Source of the DNA: Methanomassiliicoccales archaeon
GTDB taxonomy: Archaea > Thermoplasmatota > Thermoplasmata > Methanomassiliicoccales > UBA472
Reading direction: 5' to 3'
Assembly: GCA_026394395.1 (NCBI GenBank)
Contig: JAPKYK010000006.1
Span: forward strand, 91,894 to 155,893
DNA: 64,000 bases
Part shown: piece after piece, positions 23,292 through 31,881 of the stretch
Numbering within the stretch: the stretch's first letter is position 1
Layout: every line of letters begins with the position of its first letter
Notes under the pieces: generated by a model
What the model was told of the DNA's origin: nothing
What the model saw: the letters and a program-made list of their open reading frames with translations, nothing else
Database searches by the model: none
Program-made: the position numbers and the translations under genes

Positions 23292-24566
23292 CTATCTATC
23301 ATACTTATTATCACTTTCACTTATAACATTAGAAATTCCTGGAAGGTCGTAGATAACGTCCATGATCGAATCCACATCATCGACCGTACACCGGAACACC
23401 ACCTTGACCACATCCGAATATTCTATAGATTCAACATAATAATCCTCATAGATCCTTGAAATAACGGTAGAAGCTGCAGAGGTATTGTTGGCGGAAAAAC
23501 GGACCAGCACCGGTGGTCGCAAATAGGTGCTCACCACGTCCATCAACGAATCGACACCCTCCCCAGTCATCGCCGAAATAGGGACCACGGCCAGTGGATC
23601 CAACAGATCATTGACGATCGTCATCATGTCCGTCATGCGGTCCGGATCGACGTCGCACTTGTTTAATGCCACCAGGATACGGCCCCCCGGGACCCCGCTT
23701 CCCAATATGTCCTGCACCGCCCCCACCTTCACATTCACATCATAGAGCGGCTCGGACGAATCGACCACCAATATCACCAGGTCTGCGGTGTAGATGTCCC
23801 GCAAGGTGTTCCGGAACGATTCTATCATATAGTGAGGCAGGTCCCTAAGGAAACCGACCGTGTCAGTGAGCAGGACCTTGGTGGACCCCACCCGTCTGGT
23901 GGTCGTCCCCAGCGTGGAGAACATGCGATCGGCCACCAGGACCTCTTCCCCGGTCAGCCTTCGCATCAGGGACGACTTTCCGGCGTTCGTATAACCGGCC
24001 AGGCAGACCGCCCTAAACCCCTTGTACTGCCGAACGCCCCTGCGGAGGTCCCCGTCCCGGGCCAGCCCCCGCAGCTCCTCCTCGATCTGGGCTATCCTTC
24101 TCCGGATGACGTTGTAATACACATCCACCGTATACTCACCAGCACCAAGGAATCCCGGGTGCTCCCCAGCCTTCGCGCTGTGCACCCACTCCCTCATCAA
24201 CGGAACCTGGTAGTGCAATCTGGCCAGCTCTACCTGCAGCTTGGACTCTCGGCTCTCCGCCCTGGACGTGAAAATGTCCAGCACCACGCCGATGCGGTCC
24301 AGGCACTCCTTCTTCAAGCCGTTCTCCAGGTTGAAGTGCTGCGACGGCTTCAGGTCGCCGTTGATCACCAGCACCTCCACGTCCCTCTCCTTCAGCAGCT
24401 CTTGGAGCGCCCGGAACCTTCCCTTTCCAAGAAAATAGGACCGGTCTGGTCTGGTCCGCTGCTGCACAATCTCGAAGACGAGGTCTATATCAGCAGAGCG
24501 ACACAGCTCCTCTATCTCAGCAACATCCTGATGCAAACTTATCAAAGCGCCCTTTCTTACGGTCAC
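23292..24566 (-). CDS. hflX: GTPase HflX
   Basis: Ribosome-associated GTPase of 424 residues. The N-terminal HflX domain has PDRSYFLGKGR and RDVEVLVINGDLKPSQ, followed by the coiled-coil helix pair with ESRESKLQVELARLHYQVP. The G domain has G1 GYTNAGKSS, G2/G3 TLGTTTRR and DTVGFLRDLPH, G4 NKCD and G5 SAMTGEG. HflX rescues or dissociates stalled or heat-damaged ribosomes. The C-terminal domain is present. The GTG start follows GGGGAG at good spacing. The G-rich leader also overlaps the origin candidate upstream. Monocistronic; divergent from orc1/cdc6. Confidence 0.95.
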   Translation of the reverse strand: MTVRKGALISLHQDVAEIEELCRSADIDLVFEIVQQRTRPDRSYFLGKGRFRALQELLKERDVEVLVINGDLKPSQHFNLENGLKKECLDRIGVVLDIFTSRAESRESKLQVELARLHYQVPLMREWVHSAKAGEHPGFLGAGEYTVDVYYNVIRRRIAQIEEELRGLARDGDLRRGVRQYKGFRAVCLAGYTNAGKSSLMRRLTGEEVLVADRMFSTLGTTTRRVGSTKVLLTDTVGFLRDLPHYMIESFRNTLRDIYTADLVILVVDSSEPLYDVNVKVGAVQDILGSGVPGGRILVALNKCDVDPDRMTDMMTIVNDLLDPLAVVPISAMTGEGVDSLMDVVSTYLRPPVLVRFSANNTSAASTVISRIYEDYYVESIEYSDVVKVVFRCTVDDVDSIMDVIYDLPGISNVISESDNKYDR

Positions 24567-24789
24567 GGGGTATCTCCCCCCAATCCCCTCCGCATGCTTT
24601 ACCTTATTTGGTAACAGAGGCTATCTCCGTTCCATCGGAAATGATGGGGTGGGGGTCGTTTCTATGGGCAAGGGAGGCGGGCGACATACTTACACCGCCA
24701 AACGATAAAAATAGGGTTTTAGTAAGTGATAGCGCAATCTACTTGTCCCTGACCGCGTCGGGGTCTGTTGTTATCGGCAGAGGGGCATC
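24567..24789. other. Candidate replication origin with ORB-like element
   Basis: 223-nt gap beside orc1/cdc6. At 24629-24655 the plus strand reads TTCCATCGGAAATGATGGGG followed by TGGGGG: a TTCC..GGAA dyad and G-tract that match the euryarchaeal origin recognition box (dyad TTCCAnTGGAAAC, then a G run). A weaker, opposite-facing dyad TTACC-N6-GGTAA (24599-24614) is followed on the minus strand by G tracts, but these double as the hflX Shine-Dalgarno. An AT-rich stretch (about 24699-24732) could be the unwinding element and carries a TATA-like GATAAAAATA for orc1/cdc6. Location and motif together support the call; no repeat cluster is present. Confidence 0.5.
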
Positions 24790-26028
24790 ATGGAATCCAA
24801 CGTATTCACGCAGCACATGGACCGCAAGCAGATATTCAAGAAGAACAACCGTGAGATCCTGCGGCCATCTTACATCCCGGACATGCTGCCTCACCGCCAG
24901 GAAGAGATCAATTCCCTGGCTTCCGTTCTGGTCACCGCCCTGAAGGGGGAGAGGCCCAGCAACATACTCATATTCGGCAAGACCGGGACGGGGAAGACGG
25001 CCTGCGTAAAGTTCATCGGCAACGAGATCAAGAAAGCGAGCGGCGAAGAGAGCAAGGCCATCTTCATCTACATGAACTGCGAGGTGGTGGACACTTCGTA
25101 CGGTGTGCTGCAGAACATCGGCAACCAGTTCGTCAAGGACTTCGACCAACGCATACCCTTCACCGGCCTGAGCATCATGCAGGTCTACAACATGCTGCGG
25201 GACAAGCTCGACGAGCAGAACCAGGTCATCATCATCGCCCTGGACGAGATAGACAAGCTGGTCTATAAGAGCGGGGACGATGTCCTTTACCTATTGTCCA
25301 AAATAAACGACGACCTGAAGAAAGCTCGCGTATCGATCATAGGCATTTCCAACGACCTGCTGTTCACCGAGATGCTCGACACCCGTGTGCGCAGCCGCAT
25401 GGAAGGTGAGCGGATGGTCTTCCCGCCCTACAACGCCGACCAGCTCAAGGACATCCTGCGGCAGAGGTCCTCCCTGGCCTTCGACGACGGGGCGCTGGAA
25501 GAAGCGGTCATACCGTTATGCGCTGCCCTGGCCGCCCAGGAGCACGGGGACGCCCGCCGGGCCCTCGACCTTCTGCGCATCTCCGCGGAGATCGCCGAGC
25601 GGGACAACGCGGACAGGGTCGCGGAGCTGCACGTCCTGAAGGCCAAGAACAAGATGGAGCTGGACTGCGTGAGCGAGGCCATCCGCACGCTGCCCACGCA
25701 ATCCAAGCTGGTGCTCATGTGCATCGTGACCAACGTGGAACGGGGGGTGGAGAAGCTGACCACCGGCGACGTCTATGAGACGTACAAGGAGACGTCCCGC
25801 ATCCTCGGTATGGGCCCGTTGACGCAGCGCAGGATTACCGACCTCATATCCGAACTGGACATGCTGGGTATCATCCACGCCCGGGTGCGCTCCTTCGGGC
25901 GCGGAGGGCGGACCAAGGAGATAGATATGGGCGTGCCATTGGCCGAGACCAAGAAGGTGCTAGAAGAGGACGAAATCTTTATCGGCCTGAAGCACTACAA
26001 GCAGAAGAACCAGACCACGCTCATGTGA
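24790..26028 (+). CDS. cdc6: Origin-binding initiator Orc1/Cdc6
   Basis: AAA+ initiator of 412 residues that binds origin recognition boxes and loads MCM. Walker A is GKTGTGKT (63-70), Walker B is ALDEIDKL with Asp152 and Glu153, and the sensor/arginine-finger region includes RVRSRM. A C-terminal winged-helix domain (from about residue 285, TLPTQSKLVLMCIV, then YKETSRILGM and VRSFGRGGRTKEIDMGVP) provides origin contact. It lies directly next to an intergenic region with an ORB-like element, the usual arrangement for archaeal origins. The mcm gene is 20 kb away. Confidence 0.96.
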   Translation: MESNVFTQHMDRKQIFKKNNREILRPSYIPDMLPHRQEEINSLASVLVTALKGERPSNILIFGKTGTGKTACVKFIGNEIKKASGEESKAIFIYMNCEVVDTSYGVLQNIGNQFVKDFDQRIPFTGLSIMQVYNMLRDKLDEQNQVIIIALDEIDKLVYKSGDDVLYLLSKINDDLKKARVSIIGISNDLLFTEMLDTRVRSRMEGERMVFPPYNADQLKDILRQRSSLAFDDGALEEAVIPLCAALAAQEHGDARRALDLLRISAEIAERDNADRVAELHVLKAKNKMELDCVSEAIRTLPTQSKLVLMCIVTNVERGVEKLTTGDVYETYKETSRILGMGPLTQRRITDLISELDMLGIIHARVRSFGRGGRTKEIDMGVPLAETKKVLEEDEIFIGLKHYKQKNQTTLM

Positions 26029-26943
26029 TCAGCCCTTCCCGCGCTTTCGCCTCTCTCTTATCCTATTCCCAGGGCGCTTCCCCCCTTCCCTCCATACCAT
26101 CCGGGCAAGCTCGATCGACAGGGGCACCAGGACGAACAATGACAGCACCAATATCAGACCGCCCTTGCTGTTCTCCGGGGTGTATACATTCTTGCCACCG
26201 TTCACATAGAGCCGGATCAGCCCCAGCCAGGGGATCTCCACCCCCGCCTTCCCCTTGATCCAATCGTCAGGAATAGGTTCCCGGCACATATCGGTGACCG
26301 AGGACTGATCGCAGAGCCCCAACCACTCGCCGTCGACCAGTTCAAGGTTGTGGTCGCCCATGGTAATGAGGCCGCCATGGCAAGGCCCGAACACCGTGAA
26401 ATATTCTAGCAGCTCGGTCAGGTTTACCCGGAGGGTGGCCGAACGGTAACCGACGTCGTAGATCTCCACGCGCTCGGACAGGTTCCACCAACGCCCGTCC
26501 TCACATTCCCCGTTCCCCCACTTATCTGCTGGCAGGTCGGCCAAAGAGGGGGCGTCGAACCCGCCGCCCGATTCGTTGTACTCCAGGCGCAACATGGCCC
26601 GATGACATATCCAGGTGAGATGATAGAACCCATAGCGCTCATAGACGATGACGTCCCCGTAATCTCCGAAGCTCTTATCCCCGAGGGGATAGCACTCCAC
26701 GTACGTACGGACATCATCGCCATCTGAAGATTTGACTATGATCAGATCCCCGGTGTCGATGACCCCCAGAGCGCTTTCCCTGTCGCTATGTTGCATGCTG
26801 TTCGATTTCACTGCGTACAGCGGAGGCCACACACCGCTGTAGGCCAACAGCGCGCCCTCCAACAGCGCCACGACCAATAATATGGCGATCAAGACCCGGA
26901 AGCGCCGGACCGCGGCCCAGAACTCGCTCTCCTCATCGAACAA
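26029..26943 (-). CDS. Sec11-type signal peptidase I, copy A
   Basis: Membrane serine peptidase of 304 residues. A TM helix spans about 17-36, then the S26B motifs of archaeal/ER signal peptidases: SNSMQHSD with nucleophile Ser49, DTGDLIIV, a histidine in place of the bacterial lysine (His114 in ICHRAML), and GDHN (Asp197). A second TM near the C-terminus (about 262-284) is followed by an Arg/Lys-rich tail. It removes signal peptides outside the membrane. Its neighbour is a paralogue; the two differ mainly in the tail and in the segment around residue 105. A 55-nt gap separates them, and each appears to have its own leader. Confidence 0.9.
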   Translation of the reverse strand: MFDEESEFWAAVRRFRVLIAILLVVALLEGALLAYSGVWPPLYAVKSNSMQHSDRESALGVIDTGDLIIVKSSDGDDVRTYVECYPLGDKSFGDYGDVIVYERYGFYHLTWICHRAMLRLEYNESGGGFDAPSLADLPADKWGNGECEDGRWWNLSERVEIYDVGYRSATLRVNLTELLEYFTVFGPCHGGLITMGDHNLELVDGEWLGLCDQSSVTDMCREPIPDDWIKGKAGVEIPWLGLIRLYVNGGKNVYTPENSKGGLILVLSLFVLVPLSIELARMVWREGGKRPGNRIRERRKRGKG

Positions 26944-26998
26944 CAGTACTGCTTACACCATGCCGCTAAATATATTTGAGGAACGAAAGTCCACAACC

Positions 26999-27907
26999 TC
27001 ACTTCTTCCTTTTTATGCCGTTCCTCAGTTTGGCCCAGGGGTCGATGCCCTTCTTCCTCAGGACGCTGATGGTGATGTCAAAGGCCAGCGGCACGGTGAT
27101 GAGCAGCGCAACCAGGACCATGAGGTCGGTCTTGCTGTTGTCCGGGGTGTCCGCGGGCATGTTCCCGTTAACCCAGAGCTTGATCAGACCCAGCCAGGGC
27201 AGTTCGAGCTTGGCCTCTCCCACGATCCATTCCTCCTCGACCGGCGAGCGACATATGGCGGAGGAGGTCTGGTCGTAAACGCCTACCCACTCGTTCCCGG
27301 AAAGTCTGACGTTGTGGTCGCCCATGGTTATGATGCCGTCGTGGCTAAGCCCAGCCGTGTTGTAATAGGAGAGCAGGTCGGCCAGGTCCACCCGGAGCGT
27401 GGCCAACCGGTATCCAACGTCGTATATCTCCACTATGCCGGACAGGTCCCACCATCTACCGTCCTCGTAGACCCCGTTCCCCCACTTATCCGCCGGAAGG
27501 CCGGCCAGTGAAGGGGCGTCAAAGCTTTTCGAGGTCTCGTTGTACTCCAAGCGCAACATGGCCCTATGGATGATTGGGGTGAGGTCAGAACGACCGTACG
27601 GTTCATAAACGATCACATCTCCATAGTCCCCGAAGCTCTTGTCCCCGTCTGGGAAGCACTCGACGTAGGTTCGCACGCCCCCGCCGTCAGTTCCTTTGAC
27701 CACGACCAGGTCCCCGGTGTCCAAAAGACCGATGGCGCTCTTCTCGTCGCTGTGCTGCATGCTCGCCGATTCGACGACGTAGACAGGCGGCCAGAGCCCG
27801 CTGTAAGCCACCATCCCCCCGAACAGTAATGCCACGATCAATACGGCTGCGATGGGCCAACGGTTGCGCTTGATCGTTCCTATTATCTTACCAGAGAGCT
27901 CAGACAA
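26999..27907 (-). CDS. Sec11-type signal peptidase I, copy B (TTG start)
   Basis: Tandem paralogue of copy A, 302 residues when started at a TTG with GGAGG four nt upstream. That start makes the N-terminus align with copy A residue for residue: AYSG falls at 34-37 in both. It also avoids extending into the divergent deaminase. Ser nucleophile in SASMQHSD, His in IIHRAML, Asp in GDHN, and N- and C-terminal TM helices are all kept, so both copies look active. An alternative ATG at 27976 would add 23 residues. Two active copies may divide substrates or conditions, for example general secretion versus surface-layer proteins. Confidence 0.86.
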   Translation of the reverse strand: MSELSGKIIGTIKRNRWPIAAVLIVALLFGGMVAYSGLWPPVYVVESASMQHSDEKSAIGLLDTGDLVVVKGTDGGGVRTYVECFPDGDKSFGDYGDVIVYEPYGRSDLTPIIHRAMLRLEYNETSKSFDAPSLAGLPADKWGNGVYEDGRWWDLSGIVEIYDVGYRLATLRVDLADLLSYYNTAGLSHDGIITMGDHNVRLSGNEWVGVYDQTSSAICRSPVEEEWIVGEAKLELPWLGLIKLWVNGNMPADTPDNSKTDLMVLVALLITVPLAFDITISVLRKKGIDPWAKLRNGIKRKK

Positions 27908-27985
27908 CGGGCCTCCATTACGTTCTTCTTTGTAATTAATGGTGATGAACGAGGGATTAATATCATGTGGTTGCATGCGTGAGCG

Positions 27986-28447
27986 ATGAGCGACCGGCCG
28001 GACAACGACACCTACTTCATGCGCATGGCCGAGCTGGCGGCCACCCGTTCCACCTGCCTGCGCCGCCAGGTGGGGGCGGTCATCGTGAAGGAGAAGAGGG
28101 TGCTCACCACCGGATATAACGGTGCGCCCCGCGGCCTTCGCCACTGCGAGGAAGTTGGCTGCGTCCGTAAGCAGAACAACATAGAGTCCGGAACGCGCCA
28201 CGAACTTTGCCGGGGTGTGCACGCCGAACAGAACGCGGTGATCCAAGGGGCCTATTTCGGGATTAGCATCAAGGGCGCGACCATCTACACTACCAACTTC
28301 CCCTGCGTGCTCTGCGCCAAGATCCTGCTGAACGCAGGTATAGAGGAGATAGTTTACCTCGACACCTACATCGACGAGCTATCGAAGAGCATCTTAAACG
28401 AGGCCGGGATCAAGGTTAGACAATACGTTAAACCTGTATTAAAATAG
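27986..28447 (+). CDS. dCMP deaminase family protein
   Basis: Zinc-dependent cytidine/deoxycytidylate deaminase of 153 residues (ComEB/Dcd family). Zinc site: HAE (HAEQNA, preceded by CRG) and PCxxC (FPCVLCAK). The N-terminal MRMAELAATRSTCLRRQVGAVIV and TGYNGAPRGLRHC are the signature of dCMP deaminases, which make dUMP for thymidylate synthesis. A TATA-like GATTAATATC lies about 25-30 nt upstream. Monocistronic and divergent from signal peptidase copy B. Confidence 0.93.
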   Translation: MSDRPDNDTYFMRMAELAATRSTCLRRQVGAVIVKEKRVLTTGYNGAPRGLRHCEEVGCVRKQNNIESGTRHELCRGVHAEQNAVIQGAYFGISIKGATIYTTNFPCVLCAKILLNAGIEEIVYLDTYIDELSKSILNEAGIKVRQYVKPVLK

Positions 28448-28613
28448 TCATATTTAATATAATATTTTATAAATGATATTTCCCCTCAGCGATTCCTATG
28501 TTAATTTCTATCATCTAAAATCTGGCTTTTAGAAAAATATTCCCAAAAGTAATCAAAATTTTTTATTTGAGGTCGAGATTTTGTCATCTTAACATGCTCA
28601 TTTTAACAAATTG

Positions 28614-28622
28614 TTTATATAC
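28614..28622 (+). promoter_or_regulatory. Promoter of the A-type ATP synthase operon
   Basis: TTTATATAC about 26 nt before the expected transcription start, in a 214-nt AT-rich gap that is unusual for this GC-rich window. The first gene begins with GTG at 28662 and has a strong GGGGAG (28650-28655) at 6-nt spacing. No other gene or RNA is visible in the gap; a T-rich stretch (near 28556-28566) may be part of upstream control. Confidence 0.65.
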
Positions 28623-28661
28623 TTTAATTAAATTTCCAGACTATCTTCCGGGGAGACACCT

Positions 28662-29006
28662 GTGAACAGATCTGACATTCTTCTTCAAGTAAAGGACGCC
28701 GAGACCAAGGCGCAGCAGATCGTCAAGGAGGCGGAGGAGAAGCAAAGGGTCACCATATCCGCTGCTCGAAAGGATGCCGCCACCCGCGTGAACGAAGCCG
28801 ACGAGAAGCTTAGGACGGAGCACGATGCCAAGTTCGCCCAGGAGCGCGAGAGCATCGCCGCCGAGAAGCAAACCTACCTGAACAAGGGAAAGGAGGAGGC
28901 CGCCAAGGTCAAGGCCAGCGCCGAGACCAAGGTGCCGAACGTCATAACCCACCTGATGCAGAGCTTCGAGAGGACTTTAGATGTTGCTGCCAAAACAAAT
29001 GACTAG
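28662..29006 (+). CDS. A-type ATP synthase subunit H (peripheral stalk)
   Basis: A 114-residue protein that is almost entirely coiled coil (residues 8-100), rich in Lys, Glu and Ala with heptad spacing: KDAETKAQQIVKEAEEKQR, VNEADEKLR, and so on. It pairs with subunit E to form the two peripheral stalks that hold the A1 head. It opens the operon in the order H-I-K-E-C-F-A-B-D, as in methanogenic archaea. The start is GTG. The last 26 nt overlap the gene for subunit I, suggesting translational coupling. Confidence 0.9.
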   Translation: MNRSDILLQVKDAETKAQQIVKEAEEKQRVTISAARKDAATRVNEADEKLRTEHDAKFAQERESIAAEKQTYLNKGKEEAAKVKASAETKVPNVITHLMQSFERTLDVAAKTND

Positions 29007-31053
29007 AGTCCTCATTGTGGGGTCCAGAGGGGCATTGAAGGACACCATTGAGGTGTTGTACCAGCTGGAATCCGTCCACCTTATCGACTTCAGCGCAGAG
29101 GACGCAGAGGAGGAAGGGTTCTCTCTTGGCAAACCGTTGCCCGAATCCTCCGAGGCCTCTCAGAAACTTCTGAAGCTCAGGTCGTTTGAGAAGGACCTGG
29201 ACCTCGAGTCCATGGACATCAATGACACCATGGACATAGCCAAGATCGACGAGGACATCTCCAACACCATCATCGGCCTAGAGGCCGAGATCACCGGAGC
29301 CCTGGAGTCCAAGAACAGCATCCAGGGACGCATAAACGAGCTGGAGGCCGAGAAGGCCGTCCTGCAGAACTTCCAGAGCATCCCGCTTAACCTGGAACTT
29401 TACCGAGATTACGATTCTTTGAAGGTCTTCACCGGCAAGATACGCGGGGACGCCTCCGCGGCCCTGAAGGCCACCGTACCTCAGCACGAACTTTTCACCT
29501 CGACCGACGGCGGCTTCGTGGCCGCCTTCGTCCCCAAGGCCCAGGCCGACGAGGCCCAGAAGGTCTTGGTCCAGTTCGGTTTCACTGAAGTGGCACCTCC
29601 CACCGGGAGCGGCTCACCCCAGGAACGCCTAGGCAAGATCGAGGAAGAGCTCGTCGCCCTGAACGGAGGGATGGACGACGCTACCAACAAGCTGCAGGAG
29701 CTCAGGGAGAAGCACGCCCTATTCGTGAAGGCTGCCGACGAGCACCTTAGCATCATTGTGGAAAAGGCCGAGACGCCCCTGCGCGTCGGCACCACCGATT
29801 ACACCTTTGCATTGGACGCCTGGATTCCCACCGCGAAGATGCCCAGGGTGGAGAAGGCCATCGCCGACAAGCTGGCCGGCAGGGTGCACATAGAAGCTCT
29901 GGAGGTAATGTCCCGCAAGGAGCCCCACGAGCACGAGGAAGCGGTCGAAGAAGGGCACAAAGCGACGCACGTGGAAGAGATCCCTTCCAAAATAGAAAAC
30001 GGCAAGACCGCTAGAAAGTTCGAGTTCATGGCCCGGATGCTATCTACTCCCAAGTATCGGGAGATCGACCCCACCGTGACCATGATGATCACCATCCCCA
30101 TATTCTTCGGGCTGATGGTCGGGGACATAGGCTACGGAATACCGTTCATGATCCTTGGCGCGCTGGGACTAAGGAAATGCACTTCTAACGAATGGAGAAC
30201 AATATCCACACTTCTGTTCTTTGGTGGTATCTGGGCCACCATTTTCGGCATATTCATGTTCGGCGAAGCCTATGGGCTTCACTTCGCAGAACAGGCCCAC
30301 GAGATGAGCTGGTCCTCGTTGCTTGGTATCCAATTACCGCATGAGATAGCCATCGGAGGGTTCGAGATACCCCTCGGCATCTACAGTAAGCTGCACAATG
30401 TCAAAGAGATACTGTACATGACCTTGTGGATCGGCATTGCCCACCTGTTCATAGGGTTCTGCATCGGATTCTACAACAAGGCCATCAGGTACGGTCTGAA
30501 GCACGCCATCATCGAGAAGGTAAGCTGGCTGATGATCCTGGTGGGCGGCGCCGTCCTGCTGCTCTTCCTGGTCGACGCTATGATCCGCGGGGTCGCCGTG
30601 GAGATGACCGACATACGCCTTCTCATCGCCGTGCCGTTAATGGTCGTCGGTATAATAGTGGCCTACAAGGGTGAGGGTTCCGGGGCCATCCTGGAGCTGC
30701 CCGGTCTCATGGGCAACATCATTTCCTACACTCGTTTGGCCGCCATAGGCATGTCCAAGGCCGGTCTGGCCTTGGCCTTCAACACCATAGCGTTCGAGGT
30801 AATATTCGGGCACGACTACCTCATACCCGGGTCGAACAATGGTGACATCGTGATGCTCATCGCCGCATTGGCAATATTCCTGATCGGCCACCTGACCATA
30901 TTCATACTGGCCATCATATCGGCTGGATTGCACAGCCTCAGGTTGCACTACGTGGAGTTCTTCATGAAGTTCTACGAGGGCGGCGGTGTTGACTTCAATC
31001 CCTTAAAGGTGATCCGTAAGTATACGATAGAGAAAAAAGGAGTGAGTGAGTAA
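28981..31053 (+). CDS. A-type ATP synthase subunit I (a)
   Basis: The 690-residue membrane subunit that forms the ion path with the c ring. Residues 1-350 are the cytosolic domain with two coiled coils (about 55-130 and 215-255) that bind the peripheral stalks. From about 360 there are seven or eight TM helices. The essential arginine is Arg585 in ISYTRLAAIGMSKAG. The family N-terminus MLLPKQMTRV supports this ATG, although a second ATG at 28999 overlaps the H stop. The coupling ion cannot be read from this subunit alone. Confidence 0.96.
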   Translation: MLLPKQMTRVLIVGSRGALKDTIEVLYQLESVHLIDFSAEDAEEEGFSLGKPLPESSEASQKLLKLRSFEKDLDLESMDINDTMDIAKIDEDISNTIIGLEAEITGALESKNSIQGRINELEAEKAVLQNFQSIPLNLELYRDYDSLKVFTGKIRGDASAALKATVPQHELFTSTDGGFVAAFVPKAQADEAQKVLVQFGFTEVAPPTGSGSPQERLGKIEEELVALNGGMDDATNKLQELREKHALFVKAADEHLSIIVEKAETPLRVGTTDYTFALDAWIPTAKMPRVEKAIADKLAGRVHIEALEVMSRKEPHEHEEAVEEGHKATHVEEIPSKIENGKTARKFEFMARMLSTPKYREIDPTVTMMITIPIFFGLMVGDIGYGIPFMILGALGLRKCTSNEWRTISTLLFFGGIWATIFGIFMFGEAYGLHFAEQAHEMSWSSLLGIQLPHEIAIGGFEIPLGIYSKLHNVKEILYMTLWIGIAHLFIGFCIGFYNKAIRYGLKHAIIEKVSWLMILVGGAVLLLFLVDAMIRGVAVEMTDIRLLIAVPLMVVGIIVAYKGEGSGAILELPGLMGNIISYTRLAAIGMSKAGLALAFNTIAFEVIFGHDYLIPGSNNGDIVMLIAALAIFLIGHLTIFILAIISAGLHSLRLHYVEFFMKFYEGGGVDFNPLKVIRKYTIEKKGVSE

Positions 31054-31054
31054 A

Positions 31055-31273
31055 ATGGCAGACGCAGGTTTGATAGCAATAGGTGCTGGAATCGCAGTCG
31101 GACTAACTGGGTTGGCCTCCGCATGGGCGGAGAAAGACATCGGTTCGGCCGCCATCGGCGCCATGGCCGAGAACGAGAAGCTCTTCGGTAAGGGTCTCAT
31201 CCTGACCGTTATCCCGGAAACCATCGTCATCTTCGGTATGGTCGTCGCGATTCTGCTCTGGCTCAACATGTGA
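31055..31273 (+). CDS. A-type ATP synthase subunit K (c ring)
   Basis: A 72-residue two-helix proteolipid: helix 1 about 4-24, a polar loop with EKDIGSAAIGAMAENEKL, and helix 2 about 47-70. The ion-binding carboxylate is Glu55 in VIPETIVIFG. Glu rather than Asp is usual for archaeal rings, and the motif does not settle proton versus sodium use. The single-hairpin length contrasts with the doubled c subunits of some methanogens. The ATG is preceded by AGGAGTGA; a GTG nine nt earlier is less likely. Confidence 0.94.
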   Translation: MADAGLIAIGAGIAVGLTGLASAWAEKDIGSAAIGAMAENEKLFGKGLILTVIPETIVIFGMVVAILLWLNM

Positions 31274-31319
31274 ACAGTGCGGAACGCACGGGAACGTAAA
31301 AAGGACAAGAGGCCGACGC

Positions 31320-31877
31320 ATGGCATTGGATGAAGTGATAGGTAACATAACGGAGAGCGCCCAGGCCAAGGCCCGGGAGCTTGACGCTGAGACGGAGAAG
31401 GAGCGGACCGCCATCCTCAAGCAAGCCGACGAGAAGGTCGCCGCCAAGAGGCTGGCCCAGCAGAAGGAGCTGGAGGTCGCCCTGAAGCGCCTGAAACAAC
31501 AGGAGATATCCAGTGCCGAGCTTGAAGCGAAGAGGATCGTCCTGAACGCCAAGAAGGACGTCATGGACAGATCGTTCCAGGTGGCTCTAAGCTCACTGCT
31601 CAACATGGACGAAGGGAACCGGAGGCGCATGTACCATAAGATACTTGACGGCGGCAAGGCCGTCATCAAATCTCCCAAGGTATACTGCCCCCGTGGCGAG
31701 TCCAAGTTGATCAGTGGAGTGACGGGTCTGGGAAAGGTAGAGGAAACCGACATGGAAACCGGGCTCATACTAGAGGATGCCTCGGGCACAGTTCGGCTAG
31801 ACTACCGTTTCCGGGTCCTCCTGGAGAGTGTTTGGGACAAGGAACTGAAGAACGTCTCAAACATATTGTTCGGGTGA
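31320..31877 (+). CDS. A-type ATP synthase subunit E (peripheral stalk)
   Basis: A 185-residue stalk subunit. The N-terminal half (about 5-85) is a long charged coiled coil that winds around subunit H. The C-terminal globular domain (about 95-185) has the typical KILDGGKAVIKSPKVYCPRGE and GLILEDASGTVRLDYRFRVLLE segments and touches A1 subunits. It sits between K and C as expected. A 46-nt gap from K may contain a short regulatory stretch; AGAGG lies upstream of the ATG. Confidence 0.94.
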   Translation: MALDEVIGNITESAQAKARELDAETEKERTAILKQADEKVAAKRLAQQKELEVALKRLKQQEISSAELEAKRIVLNAKKDVMDRSFQVALSSLLNMDEGNRRRMYHKILDGGKAVIKSPKVYCPRGESKLISGVTGLGKVEETDMETGLILEDASGTVRLDYRFRVLLESVWDKELKNVSNILFG

Positions 31878-31881
31878 AAGG

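Noticed and set aside
24576..24618. Second, inverted ORB
   Set aside because: The dyad is weak with a long spacer, and the G-tract is the Shine-Dalgarno of hflX. Only the 24629-24655 element is kept as a fair match.
27908..28246. N-terminal extension of signal peptidase copy B by 113 codons
   Set aside because: It is antisense to the deaminase gene. The TTG start gives residue-for-residue alignment with copy A.
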